Of a stretch of DNA of 64,000 bases, positions 33,801 to 39,631 are shown piece after piece. Both the position numbers and the translations under genes were made by a program. The notes beneath the pieces were generated by a model. The model did no database searches. It had not been told where the DNA came from and saw only the letters and a program-made list of their open reading frames with translations. Source of the DNA: Xanthomonas sp. SI (GTDB lineage Bacteria; Pseudomonadota; Gammaproteobacteria; Xanthomonadales; Xanthomonadaceae); the NCBI RefSeq assembly GCF_014236855.1, contig NZ_CP051261.1, positions 434,001 to 498,000 on the forward strand, written 5' to 3'. Within the stretch, counting starts at the first letter, position 1. Every line of letters begins with the position of its first letter.

Positions 33801-33944
33801 GCCCGGGTCGGCGCCACGGCGCACGAACGGGCTGCTCTGCGCCTGGCTGCGGCCGACCAGGGCGGCCGAGATCGCCAGGCTCAGCACCAGCAGGCGAAGG
33901 GGACGGCGGAGGCGGTTGCGGCGGCGGCGACGGTTGCGGGGCAT
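21882..33944 (-). CDS. Giant filamentous-haemagglutinin-like exoprotein (TpsA)
   Basis: The product has 4020 residues. A very basic start and hydrophobic core form a signal peptide ending near SQA (residue 35). Residues 35-115 are Ala/Gln-rich. Residues about 140-290 form the TPS secretion domain: ILNWETFNVG, QFDQ, ALNRVNDPSAAPSRILGRIQ, VYLLNRNGVLFGGASQVNVHSL. Then come some 3400 residues of beta-helix-like repeats (LSLGAGA, VDGGSIAL, VQAGRDI motifs). A DUF3739-like segment near residues 3820-3870 (TQRGGDLMLWSSNGDINAGKGSKT) is followed by cysteines 3879, 3885, 4009 and 4016, the only ones I find. It should be secreted by the FhaC-like protein encoded at 39632-41194 and act as an adhesin or surface fibre. 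It is the last gene of the operon. Confidence 0.9.
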   Translation of the reverse strand: MPRNRRRRRNRLRRPLRLLVLSLAISAALVGRSQAQSSPFVRRGADPGAQAAAAAQQQGLQSAAASKLAQTSLQAFQRAAQARQALDATQAAARAAAQAAQAGMVPDGLGKGGLQLPDGAIIDPGAVRSDDPRLGQRNVWLGARAPTQQTVGGDTQVTIQQTQKKAILNWETFNVGSRTVLQFDQSAGGSDAAQWIALNRVNDPSAAPSRILGRIQAPGQVYLLNRNGVLFGGASQVNVHSLLVSSLDLFDANRATSDQTFLARGLFGSTGQSGTVLTGLDSMAAGQTPGDIQIDSGARIASGSQGYTLIAAPNVSNAGTVTAQDGQAMLAAVLGLRQSQELQTLLGASSGTTMPLGFSGFFSPAGSDSSAIGSLVNSGTIAATRGNATLVGYSVQQRGLVQASTSISRPGSVMLLAINQDSTSGGDALANYRGGALELAPGSVTATLPEHDGETTTSSSAADLAFLGPQMILAGAQVQLREQSLTFAPGGTVNLIGLGSETVRLQGRTPLNNRLMIDSGAQLNVSGIADVQQAMRSNLIQIPRVGQNELADAPLQRDGALFRQSLQFDRRASGVRADGQAWVGSPLLNAQGYVDQVPRTIDEMLLDGGTINIGARDLVIAPGAQVNMDGGYVHMLGGMVETPRLLGADGRLYDLASADPSMRYLGVAGTQTVAHTRWGVSEQFSNPLLGSRRYYESDYLQGGDAGALNIELGRHNSGSGAQPGVALLAGDLSAQALAGRYQVASGTLPQGGVLRIDSDVGLYNATIGLSVNGDISREQRSWRIVDDATAMPQGLMLGTRADALPGSAASAQDRDNPLFWSQLSTRMVNGSGLQTLTIGNAPVIEVAADAALQVADGGAISLQAQRLQIDGTLTAHAGKIALQSSGGFAYVQDPRQIGNTQQSLGHGDLLLGAGARLDVSGRWINDDRRFGNAPQGSAFVDGGSIALDALQASVTDTATGNNIDQSASLLIAPGALLDASSGGYVDGNGALAMRDGRLLGHGGDIALHTYVRPSNESAGSPTYTANAPVADGAGLLQFDPANLRADNFAGGGTLSLRAFGVQIGGSAPSDARVLHLDAGFFADNSFGSYDLAAEQDATVVAGTQLRVSQRNLLPNLQALRGAASGSDVVAGAAQAGGNGYATLGQLDPFYRPATDFALRGGDFLGRVAGNPSLSGASGRVLLDEGAQLLLDPGANVRIGGRGQVEVLGSIQAHGGSIAISGDTSRDSGLSAAPDVDRGPAYAAPGKALWLGANSRLDVSGIALLDPQAALQPGASGLVRPRSGRVLDGGHITLSNDSGAIVVAAGAQLDLSGTTAVLDLPTGNPIIGGGDTLQAQSVGSAGGRLDLAASTGLYFDGSIHAGGGSTQDRGGTLALLPLKLVDGSNQVLPGPSGVIFTQHDSRLPQGAQPGAPLPNASATPGPLYFAADRLDGSGIDTLLVGDQSPTNTLRPQVAVGFAGDVDLSLARALVFNAPRYALLADDATGFGRLADSGQVSLSAAYVGLNGWQSPNSPAAVLAEPQAPGATTLTVNAAQIDLGGQFALDGVGEALLSSSGAVRFHTPAAYAYLLDANGIATPRAGELLTAGNLSFSAAQLYPASGETFLVRALGALGSDGSRAETSIRIQAQGDTPALPLSAGGTLALDATRIAQDGRLRAPSGRLLLGVGALDDDATRAVFGTRTLTPTLEVSLGAGSLTSVSLEGATLPYGSTVDGSQWRYDGSAQGSNTALTAPPQKQIRLDADSVALAPGARVDLSGGGDLQASEWVPGTGGSRDLLSSTNTSYASGNATQVPLYADGRTVYAIVPGVQTPIAASDAAFEQKGGTPALGSAVHLSGVPGLADGDYTLLPAKYATLPGAYRVVARSASTDATAAQNLVAADGTAVVAGYLVDTLSGTRSARSQLFEVQSAATWGQYSEYTRTGANAFFAAQAASAGTATPQLPRDGGQLILAAGEALRLGASLSTAAASGGNAAQIDIAARALQVLGAGQSAASGYVGVEASALNAMNAGSLLLGGTREQSADGTRLHVTSQQLRISNDAGSALQAPELLLATAASDAADGGLRVDAGSVLRAQGGSGDRAATTLLIGEDGGSSGDGALLRLSSLGAATIERANVPEAAQARARLQIGAGALLDGAAALSLDSTGDSAIDAGALLRSQRIYASAGHVRLDAQAASGDADGLVLGAGSLAQFAQAKQVNLHSYGDMDFAGGLDLRVSNALTLSAGRFVGDGRDVSLSADQLTLSNQGASAAPADTVAGGGLLHLQGREVAFAGGDKQLTGFGAVAVDAAQTLYVRDRGQFDFGTRDVDLRTPLLLADAGADQTLRTGGALRLQGSGASVNTAQPLGGRVTLVGASIDSNGLIRANSGGIVLRSSDGALRLHDGATLDASGVASTFFDTTKPTQGGTVTLQATAGDVLADATTRIDVSAVGNADAGSVNLSAAQGRVSLPGTLDGHAAQGRGGRFLLDSGSAIALDPLAAQLAGGGFDGAIDLHARSGNLLLSAGNTLRADAVTLTADGGADAIGRDAANGNIGIAGSIDASGTQGGSIALWGRHGVAIDGQLLARGSAADKRGGTITLGSSGRDDGTLNTDYGYQNVQAGAAGSIALGAGAVLDVSGGSAGGLSGGNVEIRTPLLADGEVNVTVANGASVRGAREVGLEAYAVWSTTDASTDPVKHFDGIVDPAGWYDAQGALLAGSWTDLAGNAVAAPTTPAQIADYLSRYAFTPDSANAAHRQFYGYADDSAGTPGTLMGFVQRPGFAFEPRLSNLPNLRARPGIELRNPDPAINGGEIRVMSNWNLGAGANRDQLDFRYNGNAPVLTLRAEGGVTIKASLSDGFYQLRNPFGGGGPQGTYSGAANAYQALLDNAFNNAFISIDGLLPAPPSDLGDPDQAAQYYGQYLQLLDMLQQPHDLGGLPMSLLEGVIYSYSPDNGYPVQDYPDQPQAPRAPTSPADYSTYLAGYQSYLLDLFAYNTELSNSGVFGLATLALPAAPVLGPLLPAATHNTPSLQANASNPLPLATTSLIGGDSSRYRIVAGADFASIRPDALRAGSDADVVLDGHQRYQESGKKDVLLPTVVRTGTGSIQIAAARDLQFADADAPASIYSAGQPAAGSEADNDIRIVRGDAASHSADQVVSAQANAEAAGDLLLQAGRDILGNRQVFDRDGSRTGVVGNYVGQYWWPWLQVGNPVGADGVTPSAGLINYGGFAQGVLSSGGDVAVQAGRDIRELSVSLPTSYRLTAQGRQTYGGGDLQVQAGRDVLGGDYFVARGQGRLDAGGNLGSAFTLSGQGYDASGTLLQVSSAVDPVFALQDGQWTIHAGGDAALGAIVNPSYVLSSGGVAALMSDSTRAGTDYGSASAIAIDTLNGDIRLGTLKLPATLFGNGARDASRGTDSLILNDGVFDNVLPARVEAVAHAGNLQFETSGRLYPSAQGQLEAMAQGDIRLFNDTLVAGKSRLQLAMLDETGNYDGNDNAAGSGAQLGLHRDDAQPVRLYSRDGDVASGYAADGFMLNPLTLQLPKPADIRAGRDIVNLDLRAQNYRASDVTRVQAGRDIRYTSILGGPLGDQAVRWGWMSLAGPGTFEVEAGRNLGPLTSAEEAMKGLRIGLVDRNAGGIRTASGADLVVRYGVANGEDADALAALYLDPGSQQNTDTYRQWLLDFVRQHAQDASAPASTPLAQQAATAQDTPTPVEAWRQFAQLPSATRRLLSERVFLDVLKQVGEGYADRASPDFQKYTRGYAAIEALFPARLGYTRNNLEGGANGAATRSVTGTLDMRGSTLQTQAGGDIRILGPGGGLQVGSVLAPPVVTDAQGNVLIGPAQQGILAVGQGDIGVFTDASVLLAQSRIFTQRGGDLMLWSSNGDINAGKGSKTSAERARARYLCDQDQYCILDASGQVSGAGIATLRLNTDDPRGNAVLVAPRGTVDAGDAGIRASGNLIVAAQFVANADNIQVQGDAVGVGTARNVDGGALSAASNAAAAVTDAVGDLAARGTSTPREAPSVITVQVVGFGDCKVDDPRCQPGP

Positions 33945-33968
33945 GGCGGCGATCTCGGTGGCGGCGCG

Positions 33969-34322
33969 TCAGCGCGCCGGAGCGAACGGAGTAGGGAGGT
34001 AATGCGGCTGCGGCCGCTGCGGAACCAGCGAGCGGCCGTAGGCATCGCCGTAGCGCTGGCGCAGCGCCGCCGGCGTGGGTTGCCCGCGCTGCAGCGGATC
34101 GAGCGTGGTCGCGGCGGCGGCCAGCGGCGAGGCGCCGGGGCGGGCGCTGGCGGCCGCGGCGCGCAGCGTCTGGTTGAGGCAGTCCAGGTGGCCGGCGACG
34201 TCCTCGCCGATCCGCACCTGCACGCAAGGCGCAGTCGCCGCGGGTGTGGCCGGTGCGGCGTGCGCGTGCAGTGCCAGCGCGGCCAGCGCGAGCGATGCCA
34301 GCGCGGCGCCGCGGCGCTTCAT
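33969..34322 (-). CDS. Small exported protein of the secretion operon
   Basis: The product has 117 residues with a signal peptide ending AHAA near residue 23. The mature part holds two cysteines (PCVQVRIGEDVAGHLDCLNQTLRAAA) that could pair, a helix, then a Pro/Arg-rich tail ending HYLPTPFAPAR. Its ATG overlaps the stop of the gene upstream (ATGA), and 24 bp separate it from the exoprotein gene, so it is tightly tied to the system. No family is recognised; a periplasmic helper for the exoprotein is a guess. Confidence 0.75.
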   Translation of the reverse strand: MKRRGAALASLALAALALHAHAAPATPAATAPCVQVRIGEDVAGHLDCLNQTLRAAAASARPGASPLAAAATTLDPLQRGQPTPAALRQRYGDAYGRSLVPQRPQPHYLPTPFAPAR

Positions 34323-34996
34323 TGCACGCTGTCCTGCATCGCCGTGGCCGTCGCCGTGGCCGCGATGGCGCCGGCGCAGGCCTGGGTCTGCGCGTGCTGC
34401 TCGGCCAGGCGGTCTTCCAGCGCGCGCACGCGGTTCTCGCGGGTCACCCTGGCCATGCCGAACATCTCGCGGCCGTGGCTACGCACGAAGCGCACGAAGG
34501 CCGGGTCGCGATACAGCGCGGCCAGTTCGCGCGCGGTGGCGTACAAGGCCTCGCTGCCGCTCGCGCACTGCGCCATCCGCGCGCGCTGGCGCTGCAGTTC
34601 CGCATCCAGCGTCGCCTGCGTCTGCGCCTGTTGCGCGGCGGCCTGCGCGCTCTTGGCGTGCACTTGCTGCTGTTCGCGCTGTTGCGCCAGCGCCGCGTCG
34701 CGTTCGCGCTGCGCCTGTTGCAGTTGCCGCTGCAGCGCGGCCTCGCGGCCCGGATCGGCGCGTGGCGCCGGCGCCGGCGTTGGCGCGGCGCGCAGCGCAT
34801 CGCGCTCGCGTTCGGCGGCGGCGGTGGCCAGTTGCTGCTGCACCAGGTCCGCTTCGGCCTTGCGCAATCGCGTGCTGGTCTCGCGCAGCGCTTCGCGCAA
34901 TCGCGTCTCGTTGCTGTCCTGGGCGTGCAGCGGGGCGGCGGCGAGCAGCGTCGCCGCCAGCATGCCGCAGGCCAGGTAGGAGGGAAGGCGGAGCAT
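34319..34996 (-). CDS. Exported coiled-coil protein of the secretion operon
   Basis: The 225-residue product has a signal peptide (cleavage near LHAQ, residue 26) and a long coiled coil rich in Gln, Ala and Arg (residues 30-140) broken by a PTPAPAPRA linker. The C-terminal domain has two cysteines and a LYRDPAFVRFVRSHGREMFGMARVTRENRVRALEDRL helix. It starts two bases after the porin stop and overlaps the next gene. No family is recognised; a periplasmic tether or assembly factor is plausible. The ATG 34996 start gives the signal peptide. Confidence 0.75.
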   Translation of the reverse strand: MLRLPSYLACGMLAATLLAAAPLHAQDSNETRLREALRETSTRLRKAEADLVQQQLATAAAERERDALRAAPTPAPAPRADPGREAALQRQLQQAQRERDAALAQQREQQQVHAKSAQAAAQQAQTQATLDAELQRQRARMAQCASGSEALYATARELAALYRDPAFVRFVRSHGREMFGMARVTRENRVRALEDRLAEQHAQTQACAGAIAATATATAMQDSVQ

Positions 34997-34998
34997 GC

Positions 34999-36708
34999 TC
35001 AGAACTCCGTGCCGAGGTCGAGCTGCAGCAGGTCCACCGCGAACGGGGGGCCGGAGATCTCGTTGGCGCTGAGCCAGCGCAGGCCGACCCAGGTATTGCG
35101 CGCCAGCGCATAGTTGCCGCCGACGATCAGCCCGCGCGCATTGGTGCCGCCCAGGTGGAAGTCCGAATCGGTGAAGCCGTCCGGCACCGCGTCCGATTCC
35201 AGATACTTGTAGCCGATGCTGAAGTTCCAGTCGCCCGGCTTGACCGGCTTGGGCTGGCCGACGGTGAAGTTGAGGTAGTAGCCCATGTCGCCGCCATCGA
35301 ACACGCCCTGGTCGCCGAGGTTGTTGACCGGGCCGAGCGAGCGCACGCGTGCGGCGTTGTAGCGGGTGTTCTTGACCACGTCGGCCTCGACCAGCACCGC
35401 GACCGGGGCGAACTGGTCCAGTTGCAGCTGCGCGTGCAGGTCGGCCACGCCGAACTTGCTGGCATAGCCGTAGTACTGCAGTTGCGGTCCGTTGGGGTTG
35501 GCGGGATCGGCGACGATGTCGCGCAGCGCGACCAAGGTGTTGCCGAACTGCTGGAACTGCGGCCGCGAACCGTCGGTGTCGCAGCTGTCGGCCGAGGTCG
35601 GCGCCAGGCACGGCGACGAACGCTTGCCCTCGAACTGGTCGTACTGGAAGTAGCCCAGGCCCACGCGCAGCGCCATGGCGTCGGCGAAGCGCCACTGCAT
35701 GCCCAGCTGCGCGCCGTACATCCACTTGTCGCGGCTGCGGGTCTTGCTGGTGCTGGTGGAGCCGAAATCGAACTCGGTGTTGTAGACCGGGAACAGGCCG
35801 GCGCTGATCCACGGCGCGAACTCCGCGTCGGCGTCGGCCAGGTCGTAGCGTGCGGCCACGCCGTCGAAGTTGAGGTCGTTGTCGAACACCAGTTCGCTGC
35901 TCCAGAACGGATTGGCGAAGCGGCCGAACGACAGGGCCAACCCGTCGATGGGCGTGAGCTGCAGCGCGGCGCGGTCCAGCCACAGCGAATACTTGGACAG
36001 GTTGCCGTTGCCGCCCAGGGTCTGGTTGGTGGACACCGGGCTGCGGTCGCTGCCGGTGGCCAGGCGCAGGTCGGCCTGCACCCAGTCGGCGATCTGCGCG
36101 CTCACCCCGAGCCGCGCCCGCACGCGCATGCGGCTGCGGTTCTGGGTGGTGTTGAGGAACGGGGCGTTGGTGCTGCCCACCGTATCGAAGCCGGAGCCGG
36201 CGTTGATGGCGCCGAAGTTGGGGAAGGCCGCGTAGTTGTCGTCGGCGTTGAACACGCCTTCGCCGCGCACGCGCAGGTCGCCGTACACGCGCACGCGCTG
36301 GGTCCATTCCGGCAGCGCGCCGGGCGCGGCCCAGCCTTCGGACTTGGCCTGCGCGGTGACTTCGGCGCGCAGTTCGTCCTTGATCTGCTGGCGCACCGGC
36401 TCGGGCACGTACGGCACCACCACCGCGCCGGGCTGGGTCTTGTACGCCGCGGCGCCGGCCAGCGCCGGTGCGGGCGCTGGCGCCGCGGTGGCGGAGGCTT
36501 CGCGGATCAGGTCGTCGGCCTGGGCGCGGGTCATCACGCCCTTGGCGACCAGCAGGTCGATCAAGCGCAGCGTGACCTGCGGGTTGATCTGCGCCGGATC
36601 GATCGCGGGCGCCGCGGACTGGGCCATGGCCGCGACCGGCGCCAGCAGCAATGCCAGCAGCGCCAGGCGCAGCCGGGACGGACGGTGGAGAGGAGACGAA
36701 GTGGTCAT
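34999..36708 (-). CDS. Outer-membrane porin (Porin_5-like)
   Basis: The product has 569 residues. It has a signal peptide to about residue 29, then a periplasmic helical segment (LRLIDLLVAKGVMTRAQADDLIREA, EPVRQQIKDELRAEVTAQAKSEGW) and a beta-barrel with alternating strands ending in Phe (LLQLDLGTEF), the outer-membrane insertion signal. The layout and the GVMTRAQADDLI motif fit the putative porin family PF16930. Its place between the TonB-like and coiled-coil genes suggests a dedicated outer-membrane partner of the energy module. Only 28 bp separate it from the TonB-like gene. Substrate unknown. Confidence 0.82.
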   Translation of the reverse strand: MTTSSPLHRPSRLRLALLALLLAPVAAMAQSAAPAIDPAQINPQVTLRLIDLLVAKGVMTRAQADDLIREASATAAPAPAPALAGAAAYKTQPGAVVVPYVPEPVRQQIKDELRAEVTAQAKSEGWAAPGALPEWTQRVRVYGDLRVRGEGVFNADDNYAAFPNFGAINAGSGFDTVGSTNAPFLNTTQNRSRMRVRARLGVSAQIADWVQADLRLATGSDRSPVSTNQTLGGNGNLSKYSLWLDRAALQLTPIDGLALSFGRFANPFWSSELVFDNDLNFDGVAARYDLADADAEFAPWISAGLFPVYNTEFDFGSTSTSKTRSRDKWMYGAQLGMQWRFADAMALRVGLGYFQYDQFEGKRSSPCLAPTSADSCDTDGSRPQFQQFGNTLVALRDIVADPANPNGPQLQYYGYASKFGVADLHAQLQLDQFAPVAVLVEADVVKNTRYNAARVRSLGPVNNLGDQGVFDGGDMGYYLNFTVGQPKPVKPGDWNFSIGYKYLESDAVPDGFTDSDFHLGGTNARGLIVGGNYALARNTWVGLRWLSANEISGPPFAVDLLQLDLGTEF

Positions 36709-36736
36709 GCGGGAGTCCTTGATGCGAAACGCGGCG

Positions 36737-37417
36737 TCAGCCCGGCGCCAGGGCGCCGATGCGCAACTGGATGGGTTGGGGAAGGGAGGCGGGCGGCGGT
36801 TGCGGCAGCGGCTGGTCCTGCAGCGCGCGCACGATCGCCGCGTCCAGTTCCGGCTTGCCCGCCGAGGTGAGGATCTGCAGGCGGCCGATGCTGCCGTCCG
36901 GGTTCAGCCACAGCGCCACGGTGGCGCTGTAGCGGCCCTTGCGGGTGCGTTCGTCGCGCTGCAGCAGCTGCTGCACCGCGCGCTGCACGCTGGCCGCATA
37001 GCTGCCGAACGGACTGCCGCCGCCGCCCTTGCCGCCGATGCGGGTGCCGCCGCCGTCGCCGGCCTGCAGGCCGAAGGCGTTGTCGCCCGGACCGGCCGGC
37101 GCGGTCAGCGGATCGCCCGGCGGGGTCGGCTCGGCGTCCGGCTTGGGTTGCGGCGTCGGCTCGGCCGCCTGCAAGGGCTGCGGGCGTTCCTGCGGCTTGG
37201 GCGGCTGCGGATCGGGTTTGGGCGGCGGCGGAGGCGGCGGGGGCGGCAGCATCACCTGGGTGATGCGCGGCGGTTGCGCGCGCGCCGGCGTCGCCTGCTG
37301 CGGGCGCAGCAGCGTGGAGACCAGCCAGCCGAGCAGCAGCAGCGCCAGCAACGCCGCGCCGACTTTCAGCCAGCGCCGCGGCGGCTCGGTGTACTGCAGC
37401 GGATCGATCGTGTTCAC
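36737..37417 (-). CDS. TonB-family energy transducer
   Basis: The product has 226 residues. The layout is a cytoplasmic start, one membrane helix (residues 17-37), a periplasm-spanning Pro-rich stretch (PPPPPPPPKPDPQPPKP and on to about 100), a Gly-rich linker and a C-terminal TonB domain (YAASVQRAVQQLLQRDERTRKGRYSATVALWLNPDGSIGRLQI). It starts at GTG 37417, directly abutting the ExbD stop (TGAGTG), so translation is probably coupled. The partner in the outer membrane is unclear: the porin or the FhaC-like transporter are candidates, since no TonB-dependent receptor is in the operon. Confidence 0.85.
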   Translation of the reverse strand: MNTIDPLQYTEPPRRWLKVGAALLALLLLGWLVSTLLRPQQATPARAQPPRITQVMLPPPPPPPPPKPDPQPPKPQERPQPLQAAEPTPQPKPDAEPTPPGDPLTAPAGPGDNAFGLQAGDGGGTRIGGKGGGGSPFGSYAASVQRAVQQLLQRDERTRKGRYSATVALWLNPDGSIGRLQILTSAGKPELDAAIVRALQDQPLPQPPPASLPQPIQLRIGALAPG

Positions 37418-37822
37418 TCAGCCGGCCGCCGGGCGTTGCGTGGCCAGGCCGATCGAGGCGATGCCGAGCCGGCTGCATAGGTCCAGCACCGCCATCACCT
37501 TCTCGTATTGCACGGTGCGATCGCCGCGCAGCATCACCGGCAACTCGGCATCGCTGGCCAGCGCGTTGCGCAGCTGCTGTTCCAGTTCGCTCATGCTCAC
37601 CGGCACCGCGTCCAGGCTGACCTGGCCGTTGTTGTCGATCGCGATGACCTTGGTCTTGGGTTCGGACAGCGGCTTGGCCGCGCTGGCCTTGGGCAATTCC
37701 ACCTTGATGCCCTGCACCGCGGCGGTGGTCATGATGATGAAGATCACCAGCAGCACGTACGCCAGGTCCAGCATCGGCGTGATGTTGATGTCGTCGTAGG
37801 GCTTCTTGCCTTGGACCTTCAT
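37418..37822 (-). CDS. exbD: ExbD/TolR-type proton channel subunit
   Basis: The product has 134 residues. ATG 37822 (MKVQGKKPYDD) lies four bases after the ExbB stop. One membrane helix carries the family motif INITPMLDLAYVLLVIF, with Asp19 as the proton-pathway residue. The periplasmic part (VELPKASAAKPLSEPKTKVIAIDNNGQV, PVMLRGDRTVQYEKVMAVLDLC) matches ExbD. An in-frame ATG at 37864 lies inside exbB and is rejected. It works with the ExbB-like protein to drive the TonB-like protein. Confidence 0.92.
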   Translation of the reverse strand: MKVQGKKPYDDINITPMLDLAYVLLVIFIIMTTAAVQGIKVELPKASAAKPLSEPKTKVIAIDNNGQVSLDAVPVSMSELEQQLRNALASDAELPVMLRGDRTVQYEKVMAVLDLCSRLGIASIGLATQRPAAG

Positions 37823-37826
37823 CGGC

Positions 37827-39596
37827 TCAGCCTCCGCCCGCGCGGACCGGCGCGTCGCCGGCATAGTCTTCGGCGATGCGTTTTTCCAGTTCGTCGACGA
37901 ACACCTGCATGTCCGCCGAGACCGCTTCGGCCTGGCTGAGCAGGTAGTTGTAGCCGAACAGCGCGGGGATCGCGACGGCCAGGCCGGCCACCGTGGCCAG
38001 CAGCGCGGCGGCGATGCCGGGGGCGATCGCGTTGATGTTGACGTCGCCGGCCGCGGCCACCGCGGCGAAGGTGATCATGACCCCGACCACGGTGCCGAGC
38101 AGGCCCAGGAACGGGCCGCCGGAAATGGCGATGGTCAGCAACACCATGCTCTTGTGGATGCGCTGGCCTTCGCGCACCGCGGCCGCGTCCAGCGCCGAGC
38201 GGATCGCGGCAATCGACTGCGGACGCACCACGTTGGTCCCGCTGGCCTGCAGGCGTTCGCGCAGCTCCTGCTGGCCGACCTGCAGCAGCCGCGCCAGGTT
38301 GGAGCGCACGCCGGCGGCCGTGCCGAGTTGCTGCCAGTGCGGCGCGTGCAGCGGATGCGCAGTCACCTGCTGGCGGTAGGCGGTGAGGAAGCGCGCGTTG
38401 GCGCCGGCGGTGGCGTTGAGGTACAGGCCCTTGCGCACCATCACCCACCAGCTGATCAGCGCCATCACCCCCAGGATCCCGATCACCGCCCACGCATCCG
38501 GGGTCAGCGCGGCGATCAGGATGCCGAAGTAGTTGTGGCCGCCATCGCCGGAATGCTGTTCGACCGGATCGAAACGCAGCAGCCGCGCGTCCACGCCCTG
38601 GCTGCGCGCCGCCGCTTCGATCGCGCCGATCGCGCGCGCGTTCTTGGACACTTCGATCTCGTCGAGCAAGCCGATGAAGTTCGGCCGTGCCGCGCCGGGT
38701 TCGCCGCCGAGCAACAGGCCGCCACTGCTGGCCGGCAAGGCCACCGCGGTCTCGCCGGCGGGCTGGCCGTTGACGAACAGGGTCGCGGTCTTGCCGTCGC
38801 TGCGCAGCGCCACATGCGCCCAGGCATCGGCCGGCAGCGCGGTGGTGGCGGCGATCTGCGCGGTCGCGCCGAACTCGGCCAGCACGCGGCCTTCGTCCAG
38901 ACGGAGGGTGAGTACGCCGGGCAGCGCCAGCAGCACGCCCGAGGCATTTGCGCTGGCCGGCTTGGCCCACAGCGACATGGTCGCCGGCTGCGCCGCCGGC
39001 CAGTTCAACGAGGCCGAGGCCGGCACCGTCACCGGCGCGCGCCCGTCCAGGCGCAGTCCGGCGCCGATCAGCGCGGTGTCGGCCAGGGCCGGCGCGGTGG
39101 CGGCGTTGTTGGCGTAGGCGGTGCTGTCGGCGCCGGCGGCTTGCGCGCTGGCGAAGTGATAGACCGCCACGGTGTCGGCGTCGTAGCTGCCCTTGGCGTC
39201 GCTGCCGCCGCTGGCCTCGGGATTGCCGAAGTAGACGTACAACGGCGTGCTCGCGTTGGCCGGCAGGTCGGGCAGATCGACCCATGCCAGCGCCACCTGG
39301 TCGACCAGGCCGTCGTATTTCTCGAAGTGGTACTTCAGCGGCGTGCGGTCGTCGCCGGCGACGAAACGCACGTCGCTGCCATCGGCCTTGGCATCGGCGA
39401 AATTGAAGTTGCCCGCATGCAGGCGAACCAGCACCTGGGTGCGCCCGGACGGCTGGCTCAGCGCCGCACCGGTGGACGTGGTGTCCAGGGTGAGCTTAGC
39501 CCGATAGTTCCACTTGCCGTCCCACCATGTCGCGGCCATCGCCGGCAACGCGAGCAGCAACAACCCCAGCAGCACGAACATACGCAGTCTGATCAC
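37827..39596 (-). CDS. exbB: ExbB/TolQ-type channel with N-terminal DUF2341 and LamG-like domains
   Basis: The product has 589 residues, more than twice the usual ExbB. A signal peptide (to about residue 22) leads to a DUF2341-like domain (residues 25-135; WWDGKWNYRAKLTLDTT, DLPANASTPLYVYFGNP) and a concanavalin/LamG-like domain (150-325; YHFASAQ, GLRLDGRAPVTVPASASLNW, WAHVALRSDGKTATLFVNGQP, GLLDEIEVSKNARA). Then come three membrane helices of MotA/TolQ/ExbB type with the signature GPFLGLLGTVVGVMITF and GIAAALLATVAGLAVAIPALFGYN. The sugar-binding-type fold in the periplasm is unusual for this channel. It is 35 bp downstream of the FhaC-like gene. Confidence 0.9.
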   Translation of the reverse strand: MIRLRMFVLLGLLLLALPAMAATWWDGKWNYRAKLTLDTTSTGAALSQPSGRTQVLVRLHAGNFNFADAKADGSDVRFVAGDDRTPLKYHFEKYDGLVDQVALAWVDLPDLPANASTPLYVYFGNPEASGGSDAKGSYDADTVAVYHFASAQAAGADSTAYANNAATAPALADTALIGAGLRLDGRAPVTVPASASLNWPAAQPATMSLWAKPASANASGVLLALPGVLTLRLDEGRVLAEFGATAQIAATTALPADAWAHVALRSDGKTATLFVNGQPAGETAVALPASSGGLLLGGEPGAARPNFIGLLDEIEVSKNARAIGAIEAAARSQGVDARLLRFDPVEQHSGDGGHNYFGILIAALTPDAWAVIGILGVMALISWWVMVRKGLYLNATAGANARFLTAYRQQVTAHPLHAPHWQQLGTAAGVRSNLARLLQVGQQELRERLQASGTNVVRPQSIAAIRSALDAAAVREGQRIHKSMVLLTIAISGGPFLGLLGTVVGVMITFAAVAAAGDVNINAIAPGIAAALLATVAGLAVAIPALFGYNYLLSQAEAVSADMQVFVDELEKRIAEDYAGDAPVRAGGG

Positions 39597-39631
39597 GATC
39601 TACCCCAATTGATGTTTGAACGACGCCGGCG

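Noticed and set aside
30942..34979. 1345-codon plus-strand open frame opposite the exoprotein
   Set aside because: It is antisense to a GC-rich repetitive gene, with Ala/Arg/Val/Gln bias and no start signal or domain.
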